This document shows positions 23,812 to 31,701 of a stretch of DNA of 64,000 bases, in pieces; position 1 is the first letter of the stretch; the number at the start of each line of letters is the position of its first letter. The position numbers and the translations under genes were made by a program. Source of the DNA: Prevotella veroralis DSM 19559 = JCM 6290 (lineage in GTDB: Bacteria > Bacteroidota > Bacteroidia > Bacteroidales > Bacteroidaceae); NCBI RefSeq assembly GCF_000377625.1, contig NZ_KB898327.1, positions 220,126 through 284,125 on the forward strand, in the 5' to 3' direction. The notes under the pieces are model-generated. The model saw nothing but the letters and a program-made list of their open reading frames with translations. It was not told the DNA's origin and ran no database searches.

Positions 23812-24393
23812 TCAATGCTGTTTGAGACGTAGTTCTTTAAGATAAGAGTATGTTGAGAATTCAGGATTAGATAGTACTAATGAATCGTTATACAGCGAGT
23901 CGCGCAGCGTAATTACACCTTTCTTACGACTTTGCTGGACGTGTCGGAGGGCTATACTCCCTACTGCCTCCTCCCAGAAATAATCGTCTCCACCAACCCC
24001 AATCATGGTTGTGTCATTGTAAGTTTGCAATAAAACCTGCTCCACATGAGGGCTCTTCCGTCTTATCAAAGCGTCCAATGCAGAGAGACGAACAACGGGC
24101 GAATAACGATGATGGGTATAAGTTAGGAGTTGAGAATCGGTGCAAAGGCTGTCTAATAAGTCTTGAACAAGCGGATAAGCAACTGCCTTTCTACGCTTCA
24201 TAAAGGCTGTGTCGACCTTAGCCAACAGGCTATCATAATTGTAAGAGCACCTTGCTGTCTCCGTTAGTGTATAGTCATCGAAGTGACCCGACCAATTCAA
24301 TAGGAATAAGACCTTGCTTAATTGCCCTTGACGGCTATCTGTACAGGACAATAGCAAGGCACTGATTACGAAGATAAAGACTATTTTCCTCAT
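23812..24393 (-). CDS. Lipoprotein of unknown function
   Basis: A 193-aa predicted lipoprotein starting at the ATG complementary to 24391-24393, which gives a clean signal peptide (MRKIVFIFVISALLLSC, lipid-attached C17). The in-frame extension of 55 codons upstream overlaps pgeF and is unlikely to be coding. The mature part is mostly alpha-helical with HEAT-like character (YSPVVRLSALDALIRRK, VEQVLLQTY). It is the last gene after pgeF (28-base gap). Function unknown. Confidence 0.72.
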   Translation of the reverse strand: MRKIVFIFVISALLLSCTDSRQGQLSKVLFLLNWSGHFDDYTLTETARCSYNYDSLLAKVDTAFMKRRKAVAYPLVQDLLDSLCTDSQLLTYTHHRYSPVVRLSALDALIRRKSPHVEQVLLQTYNDTTMIGVGGDDYFWEEAVGSIALRHVQQSRKKGVITLRDSLYNDSLVLSNPEFSTYSYLKELRLKQH

Positions 24394-24421
24394 TCCTGTT
24401 AAGTATTTAGAAGTGAATAAA

Positions 24422-25201
24422 CTAGCGCAGAGCAATACCCGTATAAATGGTTCCGAAACCCTCTTTGAGGATTCGTGCCGAGAAGAAGTCATCGGCATTG
24501 TCATAGGTACAAATAGCTGATTGAAGGATGTTCGAGGCGGGAACTCCCATCTCTTCAAGCTGTAGTTGGTTACAAAGCGGGAGGTCTATATGCCACTTCT
24601 CGTGCCTCTTTGCAATACGATCCATAGGGAAGTTCGCAGTGGCGAAGGCGTCATATACCTCCTGCCCTACCTCAAAGTTCTTCTCAGATATGCATGGTCC
24701 AATAACGACTTTAAGCTCTGCTGGCTTCGTATCATATTGCTCCATCATGTGCTTCAAGGTGTGTTGTGCGATACGTTGCACCGTCCCTCTCCACCCTGCA
24801 TGGGCTGCTCCTATGGCGTGATGAGTGGGATCGTAGAAGAGAACAGGGACGCAATCGGCAGTGTGCACACCAATGCAAACATTACAACAATCGGTAATGA
24901 CGGCATCTTTCCCCTCTTCCTTTTCTGCTTGTTGAGCCTTTGATAATTGGAAGAAATCGCTTGTTACGATCAGACAATGGGTTTCGTGTATCTGATGAAG
25001 GCGCACAAATCTATCCGCCTCAACCCCTATCTCGGTTGCTACAGCTTGTAGATTTGTGGCAACAGCAGTAGGCTCATCCCCACGATGAGGGTTGATGTTC
25101 AGCGTAGCAAGCTGTCCCTTGCTGACACCACCATGCCGAGTTGTGCTGAAAGCAACAACCCCTTTGGCAATGTCATAATAGTGTAATATGGGCTTAATCA
25201 T
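24422..25201 (-). CDS. pgeF: Peptidoglycan editing factor / purine nucleoside phosphorylase family (YfiH type)
   Basis: A 259-aa protein of the DUF152/multicopper-polyphenol-oxidase family (PgeF/YlmD). Conserved metal and active-site residues appear in [23 protein letters not shown] (His, Cys) and [11 protein letters not shown] (His). Family members cleave purine nucleosides, and in E. coli PgeF prevents misincorporation of serine into peptidoglycan. The start at 25201 overlaps the obg stop by 8 bases; the longer frame upstream (to 25282) is obg sequence in another frame. It belongs to the hpt-adk-obg-pgeF operon. Confidence 0.88.
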   Translation of the reverse strand: MIKPILHYYDIAKGVVAFSTTRHGGVSKGQLATLNINPHRGDEPTAVATNLQAVATEIGVEADRFVRLHQIHETHCLIVTSDFFQLSKAQQAEKEEGKDAVITDCCNVCIGVHTADCVPVLFYDPTHHAIGAAHAGWRGTVQRIAQHTLKHMMEQYDTKPAELKVVIGPCISEKNFEVGQEVYDAFATANFPMDRIAKRHEKWHIDLPLCNQLQLEEMGVPASNILQSAICTYDNADDFFSARILKEGFGTIYTGIALR

Positions 25202-26363
25202 TGGTATATTCAAAGTCATCAAGGTCTTCCACCTCATCCAATTCATCGATACCAACATCCTCAACATCGTCGATGTCGGCATCTTCAGCAGCCAATTCCG
25301 CAGCGAAACGACTCATATCTTTATCGCGATGAACGAGTGTGTCCTCTGAAGTTATGTCTTGCAACTTGTTGCTTTCAGCGTTTAGTTCTTTCCAAAGAAC
25401 GTCCTTTAACTCATCAATTCCTTGACCAGTTACAGCCGAAATGAATACTACAGGGAGGTCATCGGGTAATGTTTCTTTGAGCATTTCGATGAGTTCCTCG
25501 TCTAGTAAGTCGCACTTCGTAACCGCTAAGACACGATGTTTATCGAGCATCTCAGGGTTGAATTGCCTTAGTTCATTAAGTAGAATCTCATATTCCTTCT
25601 TGATATCATCCGTATCACCAGGCACCATAAAGAGTAAGAGCGAGTTGCGCTCAATATGACGAAGGAAGCGCAAACCGAGTCCCTTTCCTTCGCTAGCTCC
25701 CTCGATAATACCCGGTATGTCAGCCATCACGAAACTCTGATTATCACGATAGCTAACAATGCCCAACGATGGTTCCATTGTAGTGAAAGGGTAATTGGCA
25801 ATCTTTGGTTTCGCACTTGAAAGCGATGATAACAAGGTTGACTTACCGGCATTGGGGAATCCAACAAGTCCCACATCGGCTAAGAGTTTAAGCTCAAGTA
25901 TGACCGTCATCTCCTGCATTGGCTCACCCGGTTGGGCGTAACGTGGAGCATGGTTTGTCGATGTTCTGAATTGGAAATTGCCCAATCCTCCTCGTCCACC
26001 TTTCAATAACATCACCGTCTGCCCATCGTGCATAACATCGCAGACATACTTTCCTGTCTCGGCATCATATACCACAGTACCACATGGGACATCAATATAA
26101 ACATCCTTACCATCCGTTCCGTGGCACTTATCACGACCTCCGTTGCCTCCATGTTCAGCGTAGACATGACGCTGATACTTCAAGTGAAGCAATGTCCAAT
26201 AGTTATGGTTACCACGCAGATAAACGCTTCCGCCTTTACCTCCATCACCACCATCAGGGCCGCCATTAGGGTTATACTTCACATGCCGAAGGTGCATAGA
26301 GCCTCTTCCACCCTTACCTGATCGACAGTAAATCTTTACATAGTCTACGAAGTTACTATCCAT
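25194..26363 (-). CDS. obg: Obg family ribosome-assembly GTPase
   Basis: A 389-aa GTPase that acts in late 50S maturation and stress control. The N-terminal glycine-rich Obg fold spans about 1-158 ([21 protein letters not shown]). The G domain has GFPNAGKST (168-176), the switch region [17 protein letters not shown] and TKCD (G4), then SA (G5). The C-terminal tail is very acidic ([20 protein letters not shown]), as in some Obg proteins that lack the OCT domain. A long inverted repeat (26385-26473) separates it from adk upstream. Confidence 0.95.
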   Translation of the reverse strand: MDSNFVDYVKIYCRSGKGGRGSMHLRHVKYNPNGGPDGGDGGKGGSVYLRGNHNYWTLLHLKYQRHVYAEHGGNGGRDKCHGTDGKDVYIDVPCGTVVYDAETGKYVCDVMHDGQTVMLLKGGRGGLGNFQFRTSTNHAPRYAQPGEPMQEMTVILELKLLADVGLVGFPNAGKSTLLSSLSSAKPKIANYPFTTMEPSLGIVSYRDNQSFVMADIPGIIEGASEGKGLGLRFLRHIERNSLLLFMVPGDTDDIKKEYEILLNELRQFNPEMLDKHRVLAVTKCDLLDEELIEMLKETLPDDLPVVFISAVTGQGIDELKDVLWKELNAESNKLQDITSEDTLVHRDKDMSRFAAELAAEDADIDDVEDVGIDELDEVEDLDDFEYTND

Positions 26364-26384
26364 TATATATATATTTAAAGAGAA

Positions 26385-26473
26385 GCCTCCCCAAGCCCCT
26401 CCAAAGGAGGGGATGTCTGATTACCTCAAGTGGTAACTTAAACATCCCCTCCTTTGGAGGGGTTTGGGGAGGC
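26385..26473. repeat. Long inverted repeat, module C (copy 2), inside the adk-obg gap
   Basis: Two 32-base arms, GCCTCCCCAAGCCCCTCC at the left (26385-26416) and the matching GGAGGGGTTTGGGGAGGC at the right (26442-26473), differ at one position. The 25-base centre holds a further TTACC/GGTAA stem (26421-26425, 26432-26436). In RNA this is a very stable hairpin of about 37 bp between two co-directional essential genes. Confidence 0.92.
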
Positions 26474-26481
26474 GTTGTTTA

Positions 26482-27054
26482 TTATAGTTGTTCTATAACC
26501 TCTGCAATTCTATTGAAGATCTCATCAACAGTACCTAAGCCTTCTACATGATGATGAATACCCTCACCCTCATACCATTCAATCAATGGAGAGGTCTGTG
26601 TGTGGTAAACATTAAGGCGCTTCTTGATTGTCTCTTCGTTGTCATCAGAACGACCACTTTGCTGTCCACGGAGTACCAAACGCTTCATTAACTCGTCCTC
26701 TGGTACAAACAACTCAATCATTGCAGCAACGTTATGACCACGCTCTGCTAACATCTTCTTCAGTGCTTCGGCTTGTGGAATTGTACGTGGGAAACCATCA
26801 AAGATAACACCCTTGTGATCCTTTCCAAAACTATCATAAACACTTGCAAGGATATCTACCATCAATTCATCTGGTATAAGCTGACCATTGTCAATGTAGC
26901 CTTTTGCAGTCTTACCTAACTCTGTTCCGTTCTTGATTTCATTACGAAGTACATCCCCAGTAGAGATGTGTTCAAAACCATACTTCTCAATCATCTTGTC
27001 GCTCTGAGTACCCTTTCCAGCACCAGGCGCACCAAAAATAACAATATTCTTCAT
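26482..27054 (-). CDS. adk: Adenylate kinase
   Basis: A 190-aa enzyme catalysing 2 ADP = ATP + AMP. P-loop GAPGAGKGTQ at 8-17, AMP-binding HISTGDVLRNEI, FDGFPRTIPQAE, and a short LID (VLRGQQSGRSDDNEETIKKR) of the non-zinc type found in short adenylate kinases. It starts 6 bases after hpt, so the two purine-salvage genes are co-transcribed. Confidence 0.97.
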   Translation of the reverse strand: MKNIVIFGAPGAGKGTQSDKMIEKYGFEHISTGDVLRNEIKNGTELGKTAKGYIDNGQLIPDELMVDILASVYDSFGKDHKGVIFDGFPRTIPQAEALKKMLAERGHNVAAMIELFVPEDELMKRLVLRGQQSGRSDDNEETIKKRLNVYHTQTSPLIEWYEGEGIHHHVEGLGTVDEIFNRIAEVIEQL

Positions 27055-27060
27055 TATCCT

Positions 27061-27600
27061 TTAATCTTTTACAAGCGTATAAATATCTCTTAAATTACGA
27101 CCCTCTTGGTCATAATCGAGTCCGTAACCTACGATAAAATCATTGGGTATCTCGAAGGCAGCATACTCTATATTCAATGGAACAGCGAGCTTTCCTGGCT
27201 TCAACAACAATGTACAAATATGAAGACCAGCAGGATTACGCGTACCTAAAGTTTCAAGCATACGCTTCATAGTTGCACCTGTATCGACAATATCCTCTAC
27301 TATGATAACCTCACGACCACTGATATCATTGTTCAGACCAATCACCTCTTTGATTGCTCCAGTAGATGTCGTTCCCTCATAAGAAGCTAACTTCACGAAT
27401 GATATCTCACATGGAATTGTGATGTTCTTCATTAAGTCCGACGCATACATGAACGAGCCGTTCAACACCGCAAGGAAGAGCGGAGTCTTTCCTTCAAAAT
27501 CCTTATTAATACGATTAGCTACCTGCTTTACTCTCTCCAGAATCTCTGTTTCGGGAATAGAAGTCTCGAACGTTTTATCCTTAATAGTTACACGACTCAT
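27061..27600 (-). CDS. hpt: Hypoxanthine phosphoribosyltransferase
   Basis: A 179-aa purine-salvage enzyme. The PRPP-binding motif VIIVEDIVDTGATMK is complete, with LNGSFMYASDL, SYEGTTSTG and FVGYGLDYD-like IVGYGLDYDQEGRNL elements characteristic of HPRT. The start at 27600 (MSRVTIKDK) gives the usual length and lies downstream of the promoter; the longer frame (to 27651) would run through it. First gene of the hpt-adk-obg-pgeF operon. Confidence 0.95.
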   Translation of the reverse strand: MSRVTIKDKTFETSIPETEILERVKQVANRINKDFEGKTPLFLAVLNGSFMYASDLMKNITIPCEISFVKLASYEGTTSTGAIKEVIGLNNDISGREVIIVEDIVDTGATMKRMLETLGTRNPAGLHICTLLLKPGKLAVPLNIEYAAFEIPNDFIVGYGLDYDQEGRNLRDIYTLVKD

Positions 27601-27624
27601 AATCATATAATTCTTTATTTTGCG

Positions 27625-27632
27625 CAAAATTA
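27625..27632 (-). promoter_or_regulatory. -7 promoter element for the hpt operon
   Basis: Minus-strand TAATTTTG fits TAnnTTTG, 25 bases before the ATG at 27600, and is back to back with the nnrDE promoter. Confidence 0.55.
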
Positions 27633-27676
27633 CAAAAATTATGGCAAACAAACCTATCCGATTAGCATTAATTTCG

Positions 27677-27684
27677 TAAATTTG
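27677..27684 (+). promoter_or_regulatory. -7 promoter element for nnrDE, giving a near-leaderless mRNA
   Basis: TAAATTTG matches TAnnTTTG and ends only 8 bases before the ATG at 27693. With transcription starting 4-8 bases after the element, the leader would be about 1-5 bases. Confidence 0.5.
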
Positions 27685-27692
27685 CCATCGGT

Positions 27693-29210
27693 ATGAAGAT
27701 ATTTACTAGTGCCCAGATACACGAACTGGACAGATATACAATAGAACATGAACCCATTAGGTCGGTTGACTTAATGGAGCGAGCAGCTAAAGCCATCACT
27801 CATGCAATCACTGAGGAATGGACCACTCACACGCCAGTTGTGGTCTTTGCTGGTCCTGGCAACAATGGTGGAGACGCTCTTGCTGTGGCAAGATTACTAA
27901 TAAATGAGGGATATAAAGTTAATACTTACTTATTCAATATCACGAATCATCTCTCTGATGATTGTGTAACGAATCGACAGCGATTACTTGATGGTAAGCA
28001 CACAAAAGACTTTATTGAAGTAACTGCCAAGTTTGATCCTCCAGAGCTTACAGCCGACATGCTTGTTGTCGATGGGCTCTTCGGTTCAGGATTAAACAAG
28101 CCTTTAGCTGGTGGATTTGCATCTTTGGTGAAGTACATCAATCAAAGTCCTGCAAAGGTTGTAAGTATAGATGTGCCATCTGGGTTGATGTCTGAGGACA
28201 ATACTTATAACGTACGTGCGAATATCATCCATGCGTATATTACACTTACACTACACGAAAGAAAGTTGTCTTTCCTATTTGGAGATGCACAGCAGTTTAT
28301 CGGTAAACTAAAAGTTCTCGATATACGCCTTAGTCCCGAATACATCCAAAAGACAGAAGCTCAATACCATGTTCTCGAAGAGAATGACATTCGTTCTCGC
28401 CTCCTTCATCGCGATGACTTCGCCCACAAAGGCAACATGGGTAATGCCCTTATCGTTGCTGGAAGCTATGGAATGGCAGGTGCAGCAGTCCTTGCCACAC
28501 GTGCTTGCTTGCGTAGTGGAGTTGGTAAAGTAACTGTCCACACACCTAGGAAAAACTATGATATCATGCAGATATCTGTCCCCGAGGCAGTACTTCAGCT
28601 GGATCATGAAGAAACCGCTTTCACAGAAGCAGTAGACACTGACGGCTTCGACGCATTAGGTATCGGACCTGGCTTGGGACGCCAGGAAACGACTGCAATA
28701 GCGATGATCGCACAGATTCGACGTGCACAATGTCCTATCGTGGCGGACGCTGATGCCTTGAATATTCTTGCCAGTCATCGTGCATGGATGCAGCAGTTAC
28801 CAAAGGGAATCATCATGACTCCACATCCAAAAGAGCTTGATCGACTAACGGGATCACCCGCTAATGCCGACTATGAACGTCTACATCGAACATGCGAACT
28901 CGCCAAGTCTTTGCAGGCTTACATCATATTAAAAGGTCACAATAGTGCGCTTTGCTTACCCAACGGAAACGTATTCTTCAATCCAACGGGCAACAGTGGA
29001 ATGGCAACAGCAGGTAGTGGCGATGTGCTCACAGGTATTATTACCGCCCTTCTTGCACGTGGTTATCATCAGCAGAATGCCTGCATCGTTGGCATGTATT
29101 TGCATGGGCTTGCTGGCGACCTTGCCGCTAAAGAACTTGGCAAAGAGAGTCTTGTTGCAAGTGATATTATCAATTATCTCCCCAAAGCATTCCAACATTT
29201 AGACGATTAA
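27693..29210 (+). CDS. nnrD/nnrE: Bifunctional NAD(P)H-hydrate epimerase / ADP-dependent dehydratase
   Basis: A 505-aa metabolite-repair enzyme that restores hydrated NADH/NADPH. The N-terminal epimerase (YjeF_N, about 1-215) has FAGPGNNGGDALAVARLL and VDGLFGSGLNKPL. The C-terminal ribokinase-like dehydratase (about 230-505) has NALIVAGSYGMAGAAVLA, ADADALNIL, MTPHPKEL and NSGMATAGSGDVLTG with the catalytic aspartate in GSGD. Fused genes of this kind are standard. It is probably monocistronic. Confidence 0.95.
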   Translation: MKIFTSAQIHELDRYTIEHEPIRSVDLMERAAKAITHAITEEWTTHTPVVVFAGPGNNGGDALAVARLLINEGYKVNTYLFNITNHLSDDCVTNRQRLLDGKHTKDFIEVTAKFDPPELTADMLVVDGLFGSGLNKPLAGGFASLVKYINQSPAKVVSIDVPSGLMSEDNTYNVRANIIHAYITLTLHERKLSFLFGDAQQFIGKLKVLDIRLSPEYIQKTEAQYHVLEENDIRSRLLHRDDFAHKGNMGNALIVAGSYGMAGAAVLATRACLRSGVGKVTVHTPRKNYDIMQISVPEAVLQLDHEETAFTEAVDTDGFDALGIGPGLGRQETTAIAMIAQIRRAQCPIVADADALNILASHRAWMQQLPKGIIMTPHPKELDRLTGSPANADYERLHRTCELAKSLQAYIILKGHNSALCLPNGNVFFNPTGNSGMATAGSGDVLTGIITALLARGYHQQNACIVGMYLHGLAGDLAAKELGKESLVASDIINYLPKAFQHLDD

Positions 29211-29236
29211 AAGTTACTATATAATAAGGTGAAAAG

Positions 29237-29269
29237 TCATCCCCATTTGGCAAGTCCAAGTGGGGATGA
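29237..29269 (+). terminator. Hairpin after nnrDE, probable terminator
   Basis: TCATCCCCATTTGG and CCAAGTGGGGATGA form a 14-bp stem (one mismatch) with a 5-base loop, followed by ATGTTTTAA. It starts 26 bases after the nnrDE stop. Confidence 0.6.
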
Positions 29270-29324
29270 ATGTTTTAAAGGGCTTTATAATCATCTCAAA
29301 GAGAATGAACAAACGTATAAAAGA

Positions 29325-29360
29325 ATAGCGGTAGCACCCAACAAAGGGTACTACCGCTAT
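29325..29360 (-). terminator. Terminator of the class II aldolase gene
   Basis: A 15-bp stem (ATAGCGGTAGCACCC with GGGTACTACCGCTAT, one mismatch) with A-rich and T-rich flanks on both sides. It lies 34 bases after the fba stop and may act in both directions. Confidence 0.8.
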
Positions 29361-29394
29361 CTTTTATGTGATCTCGTAGACCGATAACTAATGA

Positions 29395-30411
29395 TTAGTC
29401 GCAGTTAACGAGCTTGTTATCAGAACCGAGAACATCTGTGATCTTATGCTTGTAAAGATCCTCCATGTACTCACGAGCCTTTCCGCAATACTGACGTGGG
29501 TCGAAGTACTCTGGGTGCTCATCGAATGTCTGGCGTACACCTGCAGTAAATGCAAGACGTGAGTCAGAGTCGATGTTGATCTTACATACAGCACTCTTAG
29601 CTGCCTGACGGAGCTGATCTTCAGGAATACCAACAGCGTTTGGCAACTTACCACCATGCTCGTTGATGATGTCAACATACTCCTGTGGAACAGAAGAAGA
29701 GCCGTGAAGAACGATAGGGAAGCCTGGGAGCTGCTTCTCGATGGCTGCGAGAACGTCGAAAGCCAATGGAGGAGGAATCAAACGACCAGTCTTCGGGTCA
29801 CGTGTACACTGCTCTGGAGTGAACTTGTAAGCACCATGAGAAGTACCAATAGAGATAGCCAATGAGTCACAACCAGTACGAGTAGCGAAGTCAACAACCT
29901 CTTCTGGCTTTGTATAGTGAGATACCTCTGAAGCAACCTCATCCTCAACACCAGCGAGAACACCAAGTTCTGCCTCTACAGTTACGTCGAACTGATGTGC
30001 ATACTCTACTACCTTCTTTGTCAAAGCGATATTCTCCTCGTATGGAAGAGCAGAACCATCAATCATTACAGAAGAGAATCCGAAGTCTACACAAGACTTA
30101 CATGTCTCGAAGCTATCACCGTGGTCTAGGTGAAGAACAATCTCTGGATGATGGCAACCCAACTCCTTTGCGTACTCTACAGCGCCCTCTGCAAGGTAAC
30201 GAAGTAAAGTCTGGTTAGCATACTTGCGAGCACCCTTAGATACCTGAAGGATAACTGGTGACTTTAATTCTGATGATGCCTTGATGATTGCCTGAAGCTG
30301 CTCAAGGTTATTGAAGTTGAATGCTGGGATAGCATAACCGCCTTTGATTGCTCTCTTGAACATATCACGTGTGTTCACGAGACCTAATTTCTTGTAATCT
30401 ACAACTGCCAT
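29395..30411 (-). CDS. fba: Class II fructose-bisphosphate aldolase
   Basis: A 338-aa zinc-dependent glycolytic enzyme. Residues PAFNFNNLEQLQAI at the start of the barrel, VLHLDHGDSFETC with the zinc-binding histidine and catalytic aspartate (LDHGD at 95-99), SVMIDGS, VEAELGVLAG, SIGTSHGAYKF (zinc His) and VLHGSSSVPQE (zinc His) are all present. Cysteines C104 and C107 are not metal ligands in the family. Single gene with its own promoter and terminator. Confidence 0.96.
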   Translation of the reverse strand: MAVVDYKKLGLVNTRDMFKRAIKGGYAIPAFNFNNLEQLQAIIKASSELKSPVILQVSKGARKYANQTLLRYLAEGAVEYAKELGCHHPEIVLHLDHGDSFETCKSCVDFGFSSVMIDGSALPYEENIALTKKVVEYAHQFDVTVEAELGVLAGVEDEVASEVSHYTKPEEVVDFATRTGCDSLAISIGTSHGAYKFTPEQCTRDPKTGRLIPPPLAFDVLAAIEKQLPGFPIVLHGSSSVPQEYVDIINEHGGKLPNAVGIPEDQLRQAAKSAVCKINIDSDSRLAFTAGVRQTFDEHPEYFDPRQYCGKAREYMEDLYKHKITDVLGSDNKLVNCD

Positions 30412-30459
30412 AATCTTTATGTTTTAAATAATGAATAAGTCAATACCTATTGTTACTTG

Positions 30460-30467
30460 CAAAAGTA
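30460..30467 (-). promoter_or_regulatory. -7 promoter element for fba
   Basis: Minus-strand TACTTTTG fits TAnnTTTG, 48 bases upstream of the aldolase ATG. Confidence 0.6.
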
Positions 30468-30563
30468 CGACATTATTTTCTGATAGCCAAGATATGATAG
30501 CTATTAAATGAAGCGCAAGTGTTAAATTGCGTAATTAACTATTAGCTGGACTTGACTTATATG

Positions 30564-30571
30564 TACCTTTG
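30564..30571 (+). promoter_or_regulatory. -7 promoter element for the HAD phosphatase gene
   Basis: TACCTTTG fits TAnnTTTG, 35 bases upstream of the preferred ATG at 30607. Confidence 0.55.
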
Positions 30572-30606
30572 CATACAAATGACTAATGATTAAGTGTAAA
30601 GGATAT

Positions 30607-31419
30607 ATGAAGTATAAGATGATTGTGCTCGATCTTGATGGCACACTGACGAATAATAAGAAGGAGATAACGCCTAAAACGAAGGAAGTTCTTATGCAAG
30701 CGCAGGCAAAGGGCGTACATATTGTATTGGCATCGGGGCGTCCCACTTACGGAATTATACCTCTTGCTGAGGAGTTAGAACTAAAGACTCATGGCGGATT
30801 CATCCTCGCTTACAACGGAGGAAAGATTATTGACTGCGCTAATAATCGTGTTTTATTTGAACAGAAGTTAGATGAGAAGCTCGTTCCCATGCTCTATGAA
30901 GGGGCGAAGAAGGCTGGTTTACAGATTCTAACTTACCAAGGTGAGGGTATTGCAGCCACTCAAAAGGATGATAAATATGTACAGATTGAGGCGCACATCA
31001 ATAAGATGCCAGTCGTTCAATACGATGACTTCCTCCGCCAACTGGTCTATCCTATTAATAAATGTCTGATTGTTGGCGAGCCAACTAAGCTCCATCAATT
31101 AGAGTTAAGTCTACTTGCTCAACTGAAAGGACAGATGGAGCTTTATCGTTCAGCCGATTACTTCTTAGAGTGTGTGCCCTTAGGTATCGACAAAGCACAG
31201 TCGCTCAACCGCTTAATCACTATACTCGGTATCTCCAAAGAGGAGGTTATCGCCTGTGGTGATGGCTATAATGACCTTAGTATGATACGCTTTGCAGGAC
31301 TCGGGGTAGCCATGGCGAACGCAGCAAAAGACATACAATCAGAAGCTGACTACGTAACTTTGTCCAACGAAGAAGATGGTGTTGCACATGTCGTTGAGCA
31401 ATTTATTCTTGCAGAGTAA
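30607..31419 (+). CDS. HAD-superfamily sugar-phosphate phosphatase (Cof type)
   Basis: A 270-aa cytosolic hydrolase. Motif I VLDLDGTLTNN with the nucleophile and acid/base aspartates D9 and D11, motif II LASGRP, the C2-type cap, a lysine (K-x-x-SLNRL) and motif IV ACGDGYNDLSMI. These define the Cof/YbiV subfamily that dephosphorylates sugar phosphates and flavin-related compounds; the substrate cannot be told from sequence. I chose the ATG at 30607 because it places motif I close to the N-terminus as is usual; an in-frame ATG at 30586 adds seven residues. Confidence 0.9.
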   Translation: MKYKMIVLDLDGTLTNNKKEITPKTKEVLMQAQAKGVHIVLASGRPTYGIIPLAEELELKTHGGFILAYNGGKIIDCANNRVLFEQKLDEKLVPMLYEGAKKAGLQILTYQGEGIAATQKDDKYVQIEAHINKMPVVQYDDFLRQLVYPINKCLIVGEPTKLHQLELSLLAQLKGQMELYRSADYFLECVPLGIDKAQSLNRLITILGISKEEVIACGDGYNDLSMIRFAGLGVAMANAAKDIQSEADYVTLSNEEDGVAHVVEQFILAE

Positions 31420-31451
31420 AGGCCTCACCCCCGCCCCCTCTCCGAATGTTA

Positions 31452-31502
31452 AAACCTCCCCCAACCCCTCCCAAGGAGGGGAGTGCCTAACGGAAGTTAG
31501 TT
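31452..31502. repeat. Module C, left arm of a flanking inverted pair
   Basis: AAACCTCCCCCAACCCCTCC, then AAGGAGGGGAGTGCCTAACGG and AAGTTAGTT. The reverse complement, with several differences, is at 31651-31701; the two arms enclose a type B array. It lies just after the HAD gene (31420-31451 repeats the CCTCACCCCCGCC leader seen at 12207). Confidence 0.85.
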
Positions 31503-31507
31503 AGGAA

Positions 31508-31595
31508 AGGCTCTCTTGGATATGAAGAGAGGCTCTCTTGGATACGAAGGAACGCCCTCCTTGATTCAAGAAGGGCATTTCCTTGTTTTCGCTCT
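31508..31595. repeat. 22-base-period array, type B, copy 4 (4 units)
   Basis: Units start at 31508, 31530, 31552 and 31574, with hexamers AGGCTC, AGGCTC, ACGCCC and GGCATT. It is enclosed by the two module C arms (31452-31502 and 31651-31701) between convergent genes. Confidence 0.88.
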
Positions 31596-31650
31596 GACTA
31601 TTTCTGTTAACGAGGCACTGTCTCATTACACCCCGACCAAGCCATCTCCT

Positions 31651-31701
31651 AACTAGCTCCCGTTAGGCACTCCTCCCCTTGGGGGAGGTTGGGAGGGGTT
31701 T
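31651..31701. repeat. Module C, right arm; overlaps the 3' end of the MutS-like gene
   Basis: AACTAGCTCCCGTTAGGCAC followed by TCCTCCCCTTGGGGGAGGTT and GGGAGGGGTT. Bases 31663-31701 encode the last residues and stop codon of the MutS-like gene on the minus strand. The same sequence starts the repeat at 54990. Confidence 0.88.

Noticed and set aside
24394..24558. 55-residue N-terminal extension of the 193-aa lipoprotein
   Set aside because: It overlaps pgeF in another frame and hides a clean lipoprotein signal peptide that starts at 24393.
29656..30218. Plus-strand ORFs antisense to the aldolase gene
   Set aside because: They arise from codon usage of the real gene on the minus strand; no promoter or homology.
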